Positions 36,030-48,524 of a DNA stretch of 64,000 nt are shown in pieces (the first letter of the stretch is position 1; every line of letters starts with the position of its first letter). Both the position numbers and the translations under genes were made by a program. The notes under the pieces are model-generated. The model was not told where the DNA came from. It searched no databases and was given only the letters and a program-made list of their open reading frames with translations. This DNA is from Piper betle (lineage: Eukaryota > Streptophyta > Magnoliopsida > Piperales > Piperaceae). The DNA lies in the NCBI GenBank assembly GCA_033002965.1, contig JAURVB010012599.1, positions 62,001 through 126,000 on the forward strand, in the 5' to 3' direction.

Positions 36030-36030
36030 A

Positions 36031-36042
36031 CCTTCCCTCCTT
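36031..36042 (-). promoter_or_regulatory. Polypurine tract of the LTR-A element
   Basis: On the minus strand AAGGAGGGAAGG lies one base before the 3' LTR (TGTAAAACC). This is the expected plus-strand DNA primer for an element transcribed on the - strand. Confidence 0.75.
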
Positions 36043-36044
36043 AT

Positions 36045-39000
36045 AAAAATTTCGTCCTCGAAATTTTAACTCAAGGAGGTTCTACTAAACTAGTACCTGG
36101 AGCTGGATACACATCTGTTGTATCCTCTACTCTTCGATAGCCATATACATCCTCACTGACTGTAGTGGTGCCGACGTGGCGAGTCATGCTAGTGATGCTG
36201 ACCATCTCAAACATTCTGGATTCTATACTTCCTGTGTCTGTTCTGACATGACCATCATCCTTCTCTTCTATTCTGATCCCTACTGCTAACTCGGCGGAAA
36301 AACCCTAAGTCACCCCTAAGGGCCTACTAGGTTGGTCAAGCAGATGCTCTAGAGTATCGCAAGGTTCTAATCTGGGTTATGTCTGGAAAACTACGCCGAG
36401 GGTAAGACCTACCTGCTAACATCTACCCATGTCCCTCTAATCGTCATCTGTGAACAGTCACCTCAAGGCCTGCTATGAGTCTCCTGCTAAGTACGGTGGA
36501 TACCCTAATGAGCTGCACGGCTCACTGTCGCCAGTCTAGGTCCAACTCTCAGGTGTCCCTATACAAGGAACTGGACCGCTCACTTGGTTCTAGTTGACTC
36601 GGTCCTGAGTCATGTATCTCACTCTGTTCCATAAGAGAACAAGGGTAGCTGCTATGACTCTAATGTATACTATGGCTCCAGTGACTATCTATACAACTAC
36701 TAACTACTTCTGAAAGGAGGCAAGAATACCTGTACCTACACAGCGTGTCTCAAGGAGTATGATAACATACTCTGTATGGGACTGTGGAGTCTGCATCTGG
36801 TCTGTGGCCTGTGCTCTGTGCTATGTGCTCTGGTCAATGTATACTCATCTCAATCCTCTGGATAAACTGATGGCAGAACCGATACATACAAGGGTGAGTG
36901 GGAATCCTCAAGTGAAAACTCTACTATGTCTGACATCTCTAGGTTATAGGAAGGGAGGCTGAATCTCATGGAAATCTAATCACACTGCTCAAGAACTCTC
37001 AATGGGGACATCTCATCCTCACATGTAATATCTGATGCTAGGTAAACGGGGGATCCTGGGACCTGTGGGTTATGGGCCCACACGCTTCTGCTGCACAACT
37101 CTTATCTATGGTAAGGTTAAGGTCTCATGCAAATGGCAGGGGGATAAAATCCCTATGTAACATACTGGGTGGCCCAAAATATTGGTAGGTCTGTGGACTT
37201 GTCTCTAAGATCACCACAATTCACTATGCCACAGGTGATCAAGCTGTGGAATAGTCAATCAATGACGAATCTCAAAAACGGCTCCTAATTGGCTCTAGTT
37301 TAATCAGCTAACAGTAGGCACGTGTTTCTCGATACCGTACTAGTCACGCACTTCTAAACGGGCGGGCTCAAACGACCCAAAGAACCACTGTCTCCCCTCA
37401 AGTCTACGGGGACTTATAGTGAGGTTTGACGCGTGTCTCGTCCGCTCTTCAGTGGTGTGTGACCTGCCGTCCCGTACCGATTTGTAGTACTAATCTCAAC
37501 TCACATGACTACTACCGCTGTGGTAGACTCTCAAGCAAGGCTATAAATAAAGATGAGCATACACTGATATACTTCATCTGGTCCATGCTCATGTTGGGGT
37601 GAAATCCTCCTCGGAAGATCGATCTGCAAACAACTACCTATACTGTAAACCCTAATCAGTACCATAGAGGTACCTCTATACTCGGGCAAGGCTCAATCCT
37701 ATGGTTCAAGGTGAGAACCTAATCGTGCTGGCGAAACACAAGGAAATCAATCTCTCTCTGAAAGACCCTTCCTCACTAACCCTCTATCCATGCCCCATAC
37801 TAAGTCAACCTCCTATCGCTGGCTGGCCAATCGCTAAATGGGTTAAACTACGCGTATGATCATCTACTAACCATCTGATCTACGTATGCTGGTTGTGACC
37901 CATGGATCATGCAGTCTAAACAATCTGATCGTTGTGACCGTCTCATCTGGAGGTCACTCTGTCATGTTCCCTGACTCTGTCCATACGCATCTCTATGAGA
38001 CTGTAACTAACCGTGTCTGATGGGGACATCTTGCAATATTCATCTGACCCAATGGTGTTAGGTCAAGACAATAATTGCAAGAGAACTGTGAAGTAGGATC
38101 CTATGCCATCTCGTCCAAATATCCTCTGTTCTCCTAACTCTTCTCTATTATGCTGATGCCTTTGTAACTATATTTCTTTCCTCAAATTTTGACCCTAATA
38201 ATACCTAACTAATCTACTCGGTCGGCGGGTGAGCAAACACGGACGGTGGTAGTGCATATTCGGTCGGCGGTTGTGCACCTCGGTCGGCGGTTGTGCAACT
38301 CGGTCGGCGGTTGTGCACCTCGGTCGGCGGTTGTGCAACTCGGTCGGCGGTTGTGCAACTCGGTCGGCGGTTGTGCACCTCGGTCGGCGGTTGTGCACTC
38401 GGTCGGCGGTGCGGCGGTTGTGCACTACCTAGATGCCAAAAAATCTAACCCTACTCACATGCATCGTAAATCTACTACTATCTTTGCCATATCTTGGCTG
38501 CTATTAACTCGGTTCAGGTTGTCCAATCATGCGTGTCTGATCCAGAGGGGTTTGGATCATGATGCTGACACATATGATGGTCAACCTATGCTAAACCCCA
38601 CTCTGATCTCCTGAAATTTAGAGTGGCTGCTTCTATCAGTGTTAACTAGTCCTCACACAGCAATCATTGGTCTGACACCTTATCTCTGGTAGAATCTGGT
38701 CAAATAACTAATCTCACAGGCAATGGTAGTCCTGATCTTTTCCTCGTCATATCAAGACCTATGTCGGGCAAAAGGAAGTCAAAACTTCTGCCCATAGGTC
38801 ATAAACTAGTGGAAGAGGAGGATGCGGTGAAGTGCTAATCAAACTGTCGATCCACCGCACTACTCATCCTCATTCATCACTATCTCCTAGAAGTGGCTCA
38901 TCTCATGTGCCAACTAACTTGCTAAATCTCTATACTTCAAGCTCCTTATTATTACTCCTTTTCTTTTTTAACTCATTCCTATCATGTACACCATGTCCCA

Positions 39001-39440
39001 TGGAAACAGGACTAATGTGGTGACAGGCAAGACACTAACATCTGGTCACTCATCTAATTCACTTATGCGATGGACAGAATTAGTGGGTCTCTAAGCCCAT
39101 CATGACAAGCCTGTCAAATTCCTGCTGACATCTACTGACATCTGAATATGGTATAAGATGAGAACCTTATACCCTTTCTACCTCTACCAGCATTACAACA
39201 TGCTCTGCTCACATCTAACTTACCAACAATCTGATATCATCCCATAAAATGACCTGTCAACACAACTAAGGTCAGTTCCACATAATTCTGATCAAGTCTC
39301 GAATACACTGCTATCTAAACAACTTATGAAGAAAATCTGCAAGTAAAGAAAATATACGAAAACATACCTGCCAGCTGGACTCGGAGCAGTCTTTGCACAC
39401 ACATCACCTATAAAAGTATCATACATCTTAATCGGCCGAG
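36045..39440 (-). mobile_element. Non-coding interior of the LTR-A element
   Basis: About 3.4 kb of CT-rich (+ strand) sequence has stops in all frames. A relic copy is found at 32124-32892 plus 42602-43009, so the segment belongs to the family and is not private to this copy. No packaging signal could be pinpointed. Confidence 0.7.
38219..38430. repeat. Minisatellite, unit 20 bp, in the LTR-A interior
   Basis: TCGGTCGGCGGTTGTGCAAC alternates with a CACC-ending variant, about eight copies, with a shortened unit at the right end. It is open on both strands over this stretch, a consequence of the repeat rather than a gene. Confidence 0.9.
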
Positions 39441-39443
39441 AGT

Positions 39444-39456
39444 GGCTCTGATACCA
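39444..39456 (-). promoter_or_regulatory. Primer binding site of the LTR-A element (tRNA-iMet type)
   Basis: On the minus strand TGGTATCAGAGCC follows the 5' LTR end after the 4-base spacer ACAT. TGGTATCAGAGC is the standard plant initiator-Met tRNA primer site. Confidence 0.9.
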
Positions 39457-39460
39457 ATGT

Positions 39461-42400
39461 TGTAACACCCCAAATCCGGTCCACACTCGTGAACCGAACC
39501 GGCATGTTACAGGCCCCGGTTAAGTCGGCTAACCCGAACCTAACTCATGCGGATCCAATCTCGGCGTCTTAAGATGAAGATACAACTCGCAATGCATGGA
39601 TGAATACACAAACCTAACATGGTACTACATGAATGACATGCAAGTCAGAGTACACACCAAAACCATCCCGATAAAAATTAATAAAAGTTTTGAAATATGA
39701 CGGACAGAATTTCCCCTAAAAATGCAATTAGGGGCCACCCTGTCAAATATACATATAAAAATATATATAATCAAGTATCAAACAATTTCATTCACGCAGA
39801 ATCTAATTTACTATACTCTCATTCTGAAGCTTGGGTTTCAACCCATCACACTTTTGCTGCGCTACTCTGATCATTTCATTTCATCTCATTGTCAAGCCTC
39901 AAACATTTACTCATAGCATGTTTATAAAATAACATCATAAACAAAATATTAAACATTCAATCACCCGATGTGTGTGTGCAGAAGACCTTATTGCTCCTCC
40001 GTCCTGGCCGGCCATCCATCTCGTGCTTATCACCTACATATATATAAGAAAAACGTCAGTAACAAGCGTTACTGGTCCGGAAAATAAAATAACTATAACA
40101 AGCTGGCTATGAGAGCAAACTCTCATATGAAAGAAAACCATATACTTCCTCAAGAACACTCTGAAGGGCACTACTGAGGAGCCACTGGGCTGCAGACCCG
40201 GTAGCATCCCGAACTTACTGCTGCTGGTACTGTGCTACTCTCAGCACTTCTTTTTCAGTACTTCTCGTGAAACTTTATCCTAAGCCCTCTCCTTACCTCC
40301 ATATTTCTCCTGGCCTTGAGCACGAAGGCCGAGTACTCTCAGGCAGTCGCCTTTAGTACCCTTTGAACCACAAGTCCGGACATGCGCTGTACTAAACAGT
40401 ACCCGTAAACCTCCACGTTCTCCGGGTGTGAGGAACTCAAACGCGGAGTTGTCAGGATCCCTCGGGAATGGAACAGTCCGCTGGCACTAATCCAGAGCCC
40501 GCTTTGACTGTCACGGCATCCTCTGCATGGTACGTGCAGTCGGTTTCTCCATCTCTCGTCTCACTGAAAACTCGATAAAACTATATATATAGGCCTGGGA
40601 AGGGATTCATATAATAGGCCCGAAGGCAACTTGTGGTGGATCTTGTTTTCGAAATCAACCTCGAGGGATCTCATCCTCGAGGGGTTATTAATCCGGAAAA
40701 TACTCGGTTAAATGGCCCGAGTTAAGTGGGATCCGATAAAACGCCACTTAACCCGTCCTGCAAGTAATAAAATAAACATACAATAGAAGAGCGTAAATCA
40801 GAGACGAGTCCTAAACGGACCTGGTAGAAGCTCCAAGCGTGTCATCGCGCCTAGGCGGCGAGCTCCTACTCCGTACCTACACATCAAAACTAAATACTAA
40901 CGCCCGCTAACTAAATGATGCATCAAACTCAACACACATCAATCACAATTCAATCATCAACAATCCAGCAACAGTTAAATAATCATGAATTTAAATAATT
41001 CTAACTCATCCTAGTCATACCAATTTTATTGTGTTTTTCTAACTTCTGTCGTGATCCATTATCATGATCCAACTCGATCTATCTCATTAGATCACCTACA
41101 TTCACCCATCCAAATCATGCATGTAACTTATCATTTTATCCCTAATTAGTCATTAATCACATCATGCGACTCATTGTTTCATCCATCATTAAACATTAAT
41201 CACATCACTAATCATAAATATGAAAATAATTCTACTCATCCTATTCCTACCAATTTTATTGTATTTTTCCTAAGTTACATTACTCGATTATCCTGCTCAA
41301 TCTACTTACTTCATTAAATCACTTAACCTCCATTCACTATCAATCACATCATAAATCCTAGCATGCTGTGCTAACAATCATTATCAACTTTAAATAATCA
41401 AGTCGGAGGTAATTATACCTCACGTCGTCGGCAATCGGCGACGGTTAGGGTTCCGTCGCGCGCCTCGAAGCTCGAATTCGGCGCTCCTCGGCGTCCGAAG
41501 CTCGATCGGGCTCCACCGGGTGAGCCCCGCGGAAGATCCGGTGAATTCCGGCGAATTCCAGAAATTCCGATTTCCGGCGGTTTCCCGGCAGTTGCGGGCG
41601 GTTTTCCGGCGACTTCCGGTGGTTTTCCGGCGACTATTGCCGGTGGCGTCTACTGATCGGAAAGGGGTCGTGTTGGGTACCCTCGGAACCGGCTCGGCGA
41701 GCCCGACTCATCTACGAGGTCGACGCGGCCAACGGAGGTGGCGGCTCGCCGGAAAATCCCTAAAACAGAGCGGCGGCGTGGTGGTGTGGAGATCCGGCCG
41801 GGATGGGCGGCGCTGGCCACCGTTCCGGTCGGGGAGGGTCACTGGGTGGTCGCTCATGCTGAGGCGACCACCTGATCATGGCGGCGATGGTCGCCGGCGG
41901 CGAAATCGACGGCGCGACCAAAAGTTGGCCGCGGCGCTATGCACGACGATTCCGGCGTCACGGCGGCCCGATTGGGGCCGGACTTGGTCGGGGCAGCATG
42001 GCGACGGCGTCGCCGAGCTGGGCGGCGTCGATCGACGGCCGGGCGGCGCCGACAGCGGCGGCGGTGGCGCGCGAACGGGGGCGGCGCGGCACGAGGGTTT
42101 GGGCGTGAGGGAGAAAACGTCGGGGTTGTGTGTGGTGGCAAACTCGTAAATAATACTTGACTCGTCTCCGGCTCGAGTCAAGTATCATAACTAACTCGTA
42201 TTAAATCCTAAAAAATTTCATAAAAATCGGGAAAAATCCCGTAAAATCAAACAACACCAAAAAAATTATAATGACATGCTCTAGAACTATCAACCCACCC
42301 AAACTGCCCGAACGCGTCCTAACGCGGTAAACGGCCTAATATTAATTCTACGATCCACTATATATAAAAGTAATAAAAAAATGACTGGCATACTCTCATA

Positions 42401-42596
42401 TATCTGATAACTCATTCTGTTCTGCTGTATTCATGACGTTATCATCATATATTTGGGTACGCATGACCCTCATAGCTCATACACGAGACCGGCATCGGCT
42501 CGGTACACGTGTCCTGAAACTGACTCAACTCGAAAAATAACGGTCGACCCGACCGGTTCTGAATATAAAACCCTAACTCGAATCGTGGATTTTACA
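39461..42596 (-). repeat. 5' LTR of the LTR-A element
   Basis: It is 3,136 bp long and nearly identical to 32893-36029. Differences noticed are a G/T near 39836, a T/A near 40657, a cluster of four at about 40763-40773, a G/A near 42030, one A fewer in the A-run near 42375 and a G/A at the very end (GTGGATTTTACA). It would drive transcription leftward. Confidence 0.9.
40581..40592 (-). promoter_or_regulatory. Candidate TATA box in the 5' LTR
   Basis: TATATATATAG lies in mid-LTR, is conserved in the other LTR (34013-34024) and in the solo copy (55216-55230), and is followed on the minus strand by a G/A-rich leader. The position is plausible for an LTR promoter, but no transcript start can be read from sequence. 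Confidence 0.35.
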
Positions 42597-42601
42597 CATT
42601 A

Positions 42602-43009
42602 GGCCAAGAAAAACTTGCTACATAGGTATGTACTCTGATCTATGGTAAGGTTAGGGTGTCATGCAAATGGCAGGGGAAATAAAATCCTTATGTAGCGTAC
42701 TAGGTGACTAAAATCTCGGTAGGTCTATGGACTTGTCTCTAAGATCACCATGATTTACTATGCCACAGGTGATCAGTCTGTAGAACAGTCAATCAATGAG
42801 AAATCTCAGAAACGGCTCCTAAGTTAGGCATATGTTTCTCGACACTGTACTAGTCACGCACTTCTAAACGGGTGGCGTTCAAACGACCCAAAGAACCACT
42901 GTCTCTCCTCAAGTCTACGGGGACTCATAATGAGGTTCGACACGTGTCTCGTCCGCTCTTCAGTGGTGTGGGACCTGCCGTCCCTTACCGATTTGTAGTA
43001 CTAATTGTT
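42602..43009 (-). mobile_element. Older LTR-A internal-region fragment, right half
   Basis: It continues the 32124-32892 fragment. It aligns with about 37090-37495 of the young interior (ATGGTAAGGTTA, CTCTAAGATCACCA, GACCTGCCGTCCC) and stops at TTGTAGTACTAAT. Confidence 0.7.
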
Positions 43010-43121
43010 TAAGTGTTTAAAATATATAATATTTCCCCATGTTTTTAATATGATTTTGTACTTCTCGGGTATAAACATTATTAATTTAGTGATTTTGTAC
43101 TTCTCGGGTATAAACATTAAT
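43010..43121 (-). pseudogene. Reverse-orientation pararetrovirus scrap
   Basis: The reverse complement matches 29366-29440, just right of the insertion in the provirus (TTTTAAACACTTAA, GAAGTACAAAATCA). The unit GATTTTGTACTTCTCGGG with TATAAACATTAAT occurs twice here, so it is partly duplicated in tandem. Confidence 0.65.
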
Positions 43122-45350
43122 CGAACCACATGCAATGACAAGACATACTTCTAGGCACAAGGGTATTGGACTAATGCCTTAGTGCTAGAAGAAAAAGAAG
43201 GGAAATTTCAAATTTGGGTGCAAGGGCTCTGGGTAGAGTCTTTGCACCCAAAAGTGAAACCTTAACCCAAGAAGGTGTTGACGCAAGGGTGTTGGGAGGG
43301 CACCCTTGCACCTAGCGCAGGTTGCGCGCACCATAGGATTTACACCCTGAGACGGATGGGGCAACCTTGGGACCGCGTTGCAGGTCATGTTGGGGCTAAG
43401 ATCGTCTGAAAATGGTTCCAAACACATGGTAGACAAAGTAAACTCATGAGGGACTCGGTTCTAACATGTAACTAGACTCGAATTGATTGAACGAAGAAGA
43501 AAAATACTAGACACATAGCGTCTAACGGGGGTACCAAGGCCATAGAAAGTTAGGAATGAGCAACCATACAACCTACCATATACAAACCATGTAAGAAGGG
43601 CTGGACCAACTATTCTAATTTGGGTAAAGACCGAACTCACACAAAAACCCTCAGACAAACTGCCCAGGTTTAACATATAGAGAGATATGATGGATTTTTT
43701 TGTTTGAGAACAATTTGGGACTAATGTACTCACTAAAGTATGTGCTATAGTTAAATATAAAATCACTACCCACCAAGGTTTGAACCCAAGATCAACTAGT
43801 CAAATAAGTAATATTAAATCGAAGAACTACAACATATTATTTGATAGTATGAATTATTTTATTATTTATGAATATAGTCACTTAAGATTTGTTCCAATAA
43901 AACAGATTGATCTAAGTTCCACCCAATTAAACCAATTGTATCACTCATTGGTCAAAACTTGTATGGTCGCTATTGCTATTTAAAAATTATTGTAATATAC
44001 TTGTTATAAATCAGTTCGAATTAGGATAAATATAAGGGCATGCACGTAAAGTCACCTTGAACAAATGTACAAAATATCATCTTATCTACATCAATTGAAT
44101 AAAATAATACAAGGATTACTATAACCTAAAGTAACAATAAAACTTTTCATTTTAATTGGCAACACATGATGTTATTAGATTTTTAGGGCTAATGTATTAC
44201 TTAATTTACTACATGAAGTAATCGATTTAGTCATTATATATATAATTGTTAATTGCATGCCAACATATATTCCATTTTCCATGTTTTTTGTAATAAAATA
44301 AAATAAAAAAGATTAGTTTTATTATCAAGTTGAGATATGAGGCGAGTTCGAGTCGAATATGAGAGTATTTTAAGTCAAGTCAAGTCAAACACCATAGTGC
44401 ACAAGCTAGGTTTGAGGTCGAATTTAACAAGTTGAGTTCGAGCTCAAGCATCTTTATATTGAGTTTTGAGTTGAGTCGAATTGAATTGATGCCTAAAATT
44501 CACGAGCAACCTTTCGATTAGCAGCCCTACCCAACGGTAATAGTTTCATAGTGGCCCCCTAGTAGGGGACACGACTTTCAAAATATTGGGAAAGACTTGT
44601 TTTTTTACTTCAAACGATTCCTTCATTTTTTAGAACAAAGAAGCTAACTTTATTTATTTTTGATCAACCCTTCTCCAATCATGATTTTGAGCCACAAACA
44701 TGATTAATATTTTTTTGTTAAAATAATGATTTAAAATGATGGTAATAAACACCCAGTAAAAGTAATTTTCTTTACTTCATGACCTTTTTGTTTGTTCATG
44801 CAAAATCATTTCCAATTTGTGAGGAAAAGTTAAGTTATTTCCATTTTCCTGGCGTTTCAACTATTCACGACTGAGCTAGTTTGACCAGAATCATCGTACA
44901 TGTTGGAGTGTCTATGTTAAAGTTTGTCGACGGTGGACTCTATGCACAATTTTATTACAAACTAGGTAAGATATCACCGGTGCACAATAAATTTTAATTT
45001 GATAAATAAAAATTTATTTAATAATAAAAGAAATTATAATAATTTAACAACTTAAATATAAATTTTAATTGACTTTAAAGATAGATCTTAATTGAATAAA
45101 AATATAAATTATAATAATTCTATTTATTATTTTTAATTTTTTTATATTTTAATAAATTATTTATTTTATTTTAAATTTGAAGTTATTATTGAGTTCACAT
45201 TTTATTAATAAAAATATATTAGTACTTTCCAGCTGCAATTAATAATCAATTATTATATTGGCTTATCGCAAAAACAAAAATATGTCTCGGTTCAACATGT
45301 GGTTTAATATGAAATGGGGGGGAAATTAAATCGAGTGAGCACGTGAATCA
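43122..45350. other. Degenerate repeat sequence, no gene recognised
   Basis: There is a GGGTGCAAGGG/CACCCTTGCACC-rich patch at 43210-43330 and AT-rich sequence at 44980-45200. Frames are short and unrecognised. Confidence 0.35.
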
Positions 45351-45364
45351 ACCCTATTAAGCAT

Positions 45365-46090
45365 TTGAATCAACTGGGCATGGCTCCCAGGGGGAGCGGG
45401 AACTGGCACCAAGCTTGGAGAATGGGGAGGCCTAACAGCTGGCTTTCACGAGGAGTGGTCGAGATCCTTACCGCTGACCGTTTCCGCCGTTCACTGCCAC
45501 TGTTACTGGATGGAATTCGCCCAAAATTCTTCTGGTTTTGCATCGCAACGATTGCTGCGCTGCTGTATGATTGGCGCTCCGACAGCTCATCTCTGACTAG
45601 CACTACCTCTGGTCTGTTCCCTACCGCCAATGGTATTGCCACTAAAAATCTCTAACTTTTGTTAGCCGCCACATTCGATACAATTCTTAGACATCTAGCG
45701 GCTCCGTTCCAGCTGCCACTTATCGAGTGGCCCGACGAGACGCTAATGCTACCATTCTCGTCACCTTTCGTTGCTTGCGCCGACCACTACCGGTTATTTT
45801 CGTCATATTTGGTAGAATTCGGGCAATTGTCCATCCGATCACCTTCACTGTGCCACTGCCAACTGGCGTCCACTGCCGGCTCCAGCATATACCTCCAAGC
45901 TCTGCTGCGCATTTTCTTTCTAATTTTCGACCAAATTTCAGCGTAGTTGCAGCCAGGCCATCCATGCTCTGGTCACCGTCACCATTAGCCAACATGCGAA
46001 CATCTTGATTTGCCAGAAGAGCCGAGAGCTCCCCCAAATGGAAGAAGCAACGATATAATTTGGTAGGGAAAGGTGCTTTGTTGAACACGT
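45365..46090. other. GC-richer island without a recognised protein
   Basis: Overlapping frames of about 90-120 codons exist on both strands, the usual result of GC richness. The composition resembles the GC-rich cores of the LTR-A and LTR-B elements. A decayed LTR core is the likeliest reading. Confidence 0.3.
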
Positions 46091-48524
46091 TCCCAAAGTG
46101 TGATGATAGATCATCATGGTCTTAACGCCTACGTGTTCCGAAAATGGCAAATTATGGAATGTTTATAGTATCTTGAGCCTAAATTTTGATAATTATCTTA
46201 TAAAATTCTCTAAATTAGTATTTAGAATTGATTAATAACATCAAAAAATTGTCAAATAGAATACAAGTGTTTAAGTTTTGCCGATGATCGAAAGATCGAT
46301 CGGCATCTAATTGCATTGTATGGAGCATGTGGAACTTCGACATGAAATTGACAAGTCTTTAACATATCGTTTAGCATATTGTTCAAAAAACAATTAGCAG
46401 TCGAATGAAATTCAGTAGAAGAGAGCTAATTTGCATGCCCACGATCAGTAAGGTCCTTGACAATTAATCAACCTTACTAGACAATCGACAGACAATTAAA
46501 AGATCATTCGACGATAAAATTAGCCATTGGTGATGGTGAGCTGGGAGTTTCAGCTCTACAACAACTACTATTTTAGCGAGTGCTTGACAAGAAATACTAG
46601 CATTAGGGGGTGCATTTTGGTAACTCTTTGGGTGTTATTTCATAAGCATTAGGCATTGGATTAATTTTACATTAGATTGCTTGTGCCACTTATTATTTTT
46701 TGTCAAGGTTTTGCCTAATTAGTATAAACAACTATATTTAATTTTTTCTTTAAAAATGATTAATCAAGTTGAAGATTATAAGCACCATCTCTATTAATAT
46801 ATTTAATTTTACCGTGTTAGTTATTGAACGTGAAATTGATTTAAAGAGATAATGTATTTTACTCTCCTTAAAAAAAAATTGTCATTGAAATTTCTTGTTA
46901 TGCCTCTTAAACCTAATCTTATTCTGTTTAGACATACCACCTTCCATATAACACTATCTCGAATTAGCTTAGCATTGATTTCGCTTGTAAAGATCTGACT
47001 CAATTAATGTAAACTGATCAACTTAATTTTATTTTAAAAAATGATTAACTAAGTTGACGATTATAAGCATCACCTAAATAAATATATGGGATGTTATCAC
47101 GATATGTATTTGATGTGGAACTAACTTAACTTTAGGGGATTTTGCACTTTTACTCTCAAATCAAAGAGAGTTTGTATCACCTTAAGGCGACTGTGGCAAA
47201 GGCTGATCTCAAGGTGTAGAACATCATAGTAGAATGGTGCGTGAGCACCTATACGTCTGTTAGGTTCGATAGGTGTTAATTGTAAGCCTCGAAGGTGATA
47301 AGGAGGATTAGGTTTCTCGACTTTAAGATCTAGTTGCAAGGTGATGGCCAACCAAACGATGAACGGCAAGCCGTTGGTAGATCATTTGGCAGTAGAACAA
47401 GGACTTTATTCCCAAACAATCGCCGCAACCGCCAAATGGTGATTTTTCTTACCGCCAAATAGATTTCATTGCTAGTAGTGCTTGTGCCAAAATGATTTCA
47501 TTTCACCCTAGTTTTTTAATATTTTCTAAAGGGGTTAAGGTGATTTTTAAAATTGGGTTTGAACTTGCTTTAAAATTATTTTTCTTTATTAAAAAACATT
47601 CAATGAGGAGCTTTATTGAATCTCTAAGGGTGACTTGATTTCAAAACCACATTTCAACTTGTTTGAACAAATGGCATTTTAAAGATGAGAATATTGAGTT
47701 TTTAAATTATCTTATTATGTATCACTTACAATGCTTGCCTTGAAGGTATGTCATTTGGCTCATGCATGAACTTCCATACCTCTCTTAGTCTTGTCTATAT
47801 TGACTAATTCCCGCCGACATTGACATAATTTCCCTTTATATTTGCTTATGTTTGCCTTTATAAGACGCGAGCGAATATTAATTTACTGTACATTGTCTAA
47901 GGACATACATGTAAGGAGAGATCATATATAGGGAAGAGTTAAAGAGCTTTGTTTGTCTCATTATTGTACATTGTAAAGGCTCACAGTGAAACAAGTGAAC
48001 TAGGCATATCCCTCATTAGCTCATGCATTATATTATTACTTGCATTGCATGACATATCAATCATCTCATTGATTGCATGTCATTAGTTCTTTTAGTTTGC
48101 TTGGATATTGGATTTCACCTAAGCAAAGGACTCAGTTATTGGTATTCACGCAAGTTGGTTATGGGTATATATTCACCCAAATCTGAGGTTCCACTCTGTG
48201 TTATTCATTTTCTCCAAGTGTTGATGGATTAATATGGAGGAAAGATATACTTTGGAGAGCTTAAGGACCTGAAAACTTGAAGATCAACAAGAAGTTTAAA
48301 TAGAAAGTGTTAAATGGACTTCAAGAAGAAGCCTACAATTTGAGAATTACAATCATTAAATAGAGAGGGATTGTTCATTCAAAGTTTTATATTCTCACTT
48401 AAAACTCTCTATCACTATTTAGAGTATTAGAAGGTCCCAGATAATCTTTACTTAACCCAAAATTTCCTCTATGCAATGTATAAAGTCATGGAATGCCTTT
48501 AGTCATGCTTAATTGGAATTAAAT
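46091..48524. other. AT-rich degenerate sequence, no gene recognised
   Basis: A few words (AAACAATTAGCAG, GATCGGCAT) are shared loosely with 57840-57920, hinting at one old repeat family. Nothing else could be supported. Confidence 0.3.

Larger units (their letters stand above)
32893..42596 (-). mobile_element. Complete non-autonomous LTR retrotransposon (LARD type), LTR-A family, 9,704 bp
   Basis: Two nearly identical LTRs flank a 3,431-bp interior. The termini are TGTAAC..TTTTACA as written on the + strand. The exact duplication CATTA lies at 32888-32892 and 42597-42601. A primer binding site and a polypurine tract sit at the expected places for minus-strand transcription. The interior has no gag, protease, integrase or reverse-transcriptase reading in any frame that I could recognise. 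LTRs longer than 3 kb around a non-coding core match the LARD class, which must borrow enzymes from a relative. By eye the LTRs differ by about eight substitutions and one 1-bp indel, so the insertion is young. Confidence 0.9.

Noticed and set aside
44190..44530. Possible DNA transposon with TAGGGCT ends
   Set aside because: Only about seven terminal bases agree and no target duplication is present.
45365..46090. Protein-coding gene in the GC-richer island
   Set aside because: Frames are short, overlap on both strands and match no family; the composition fits a decayed LTR core.
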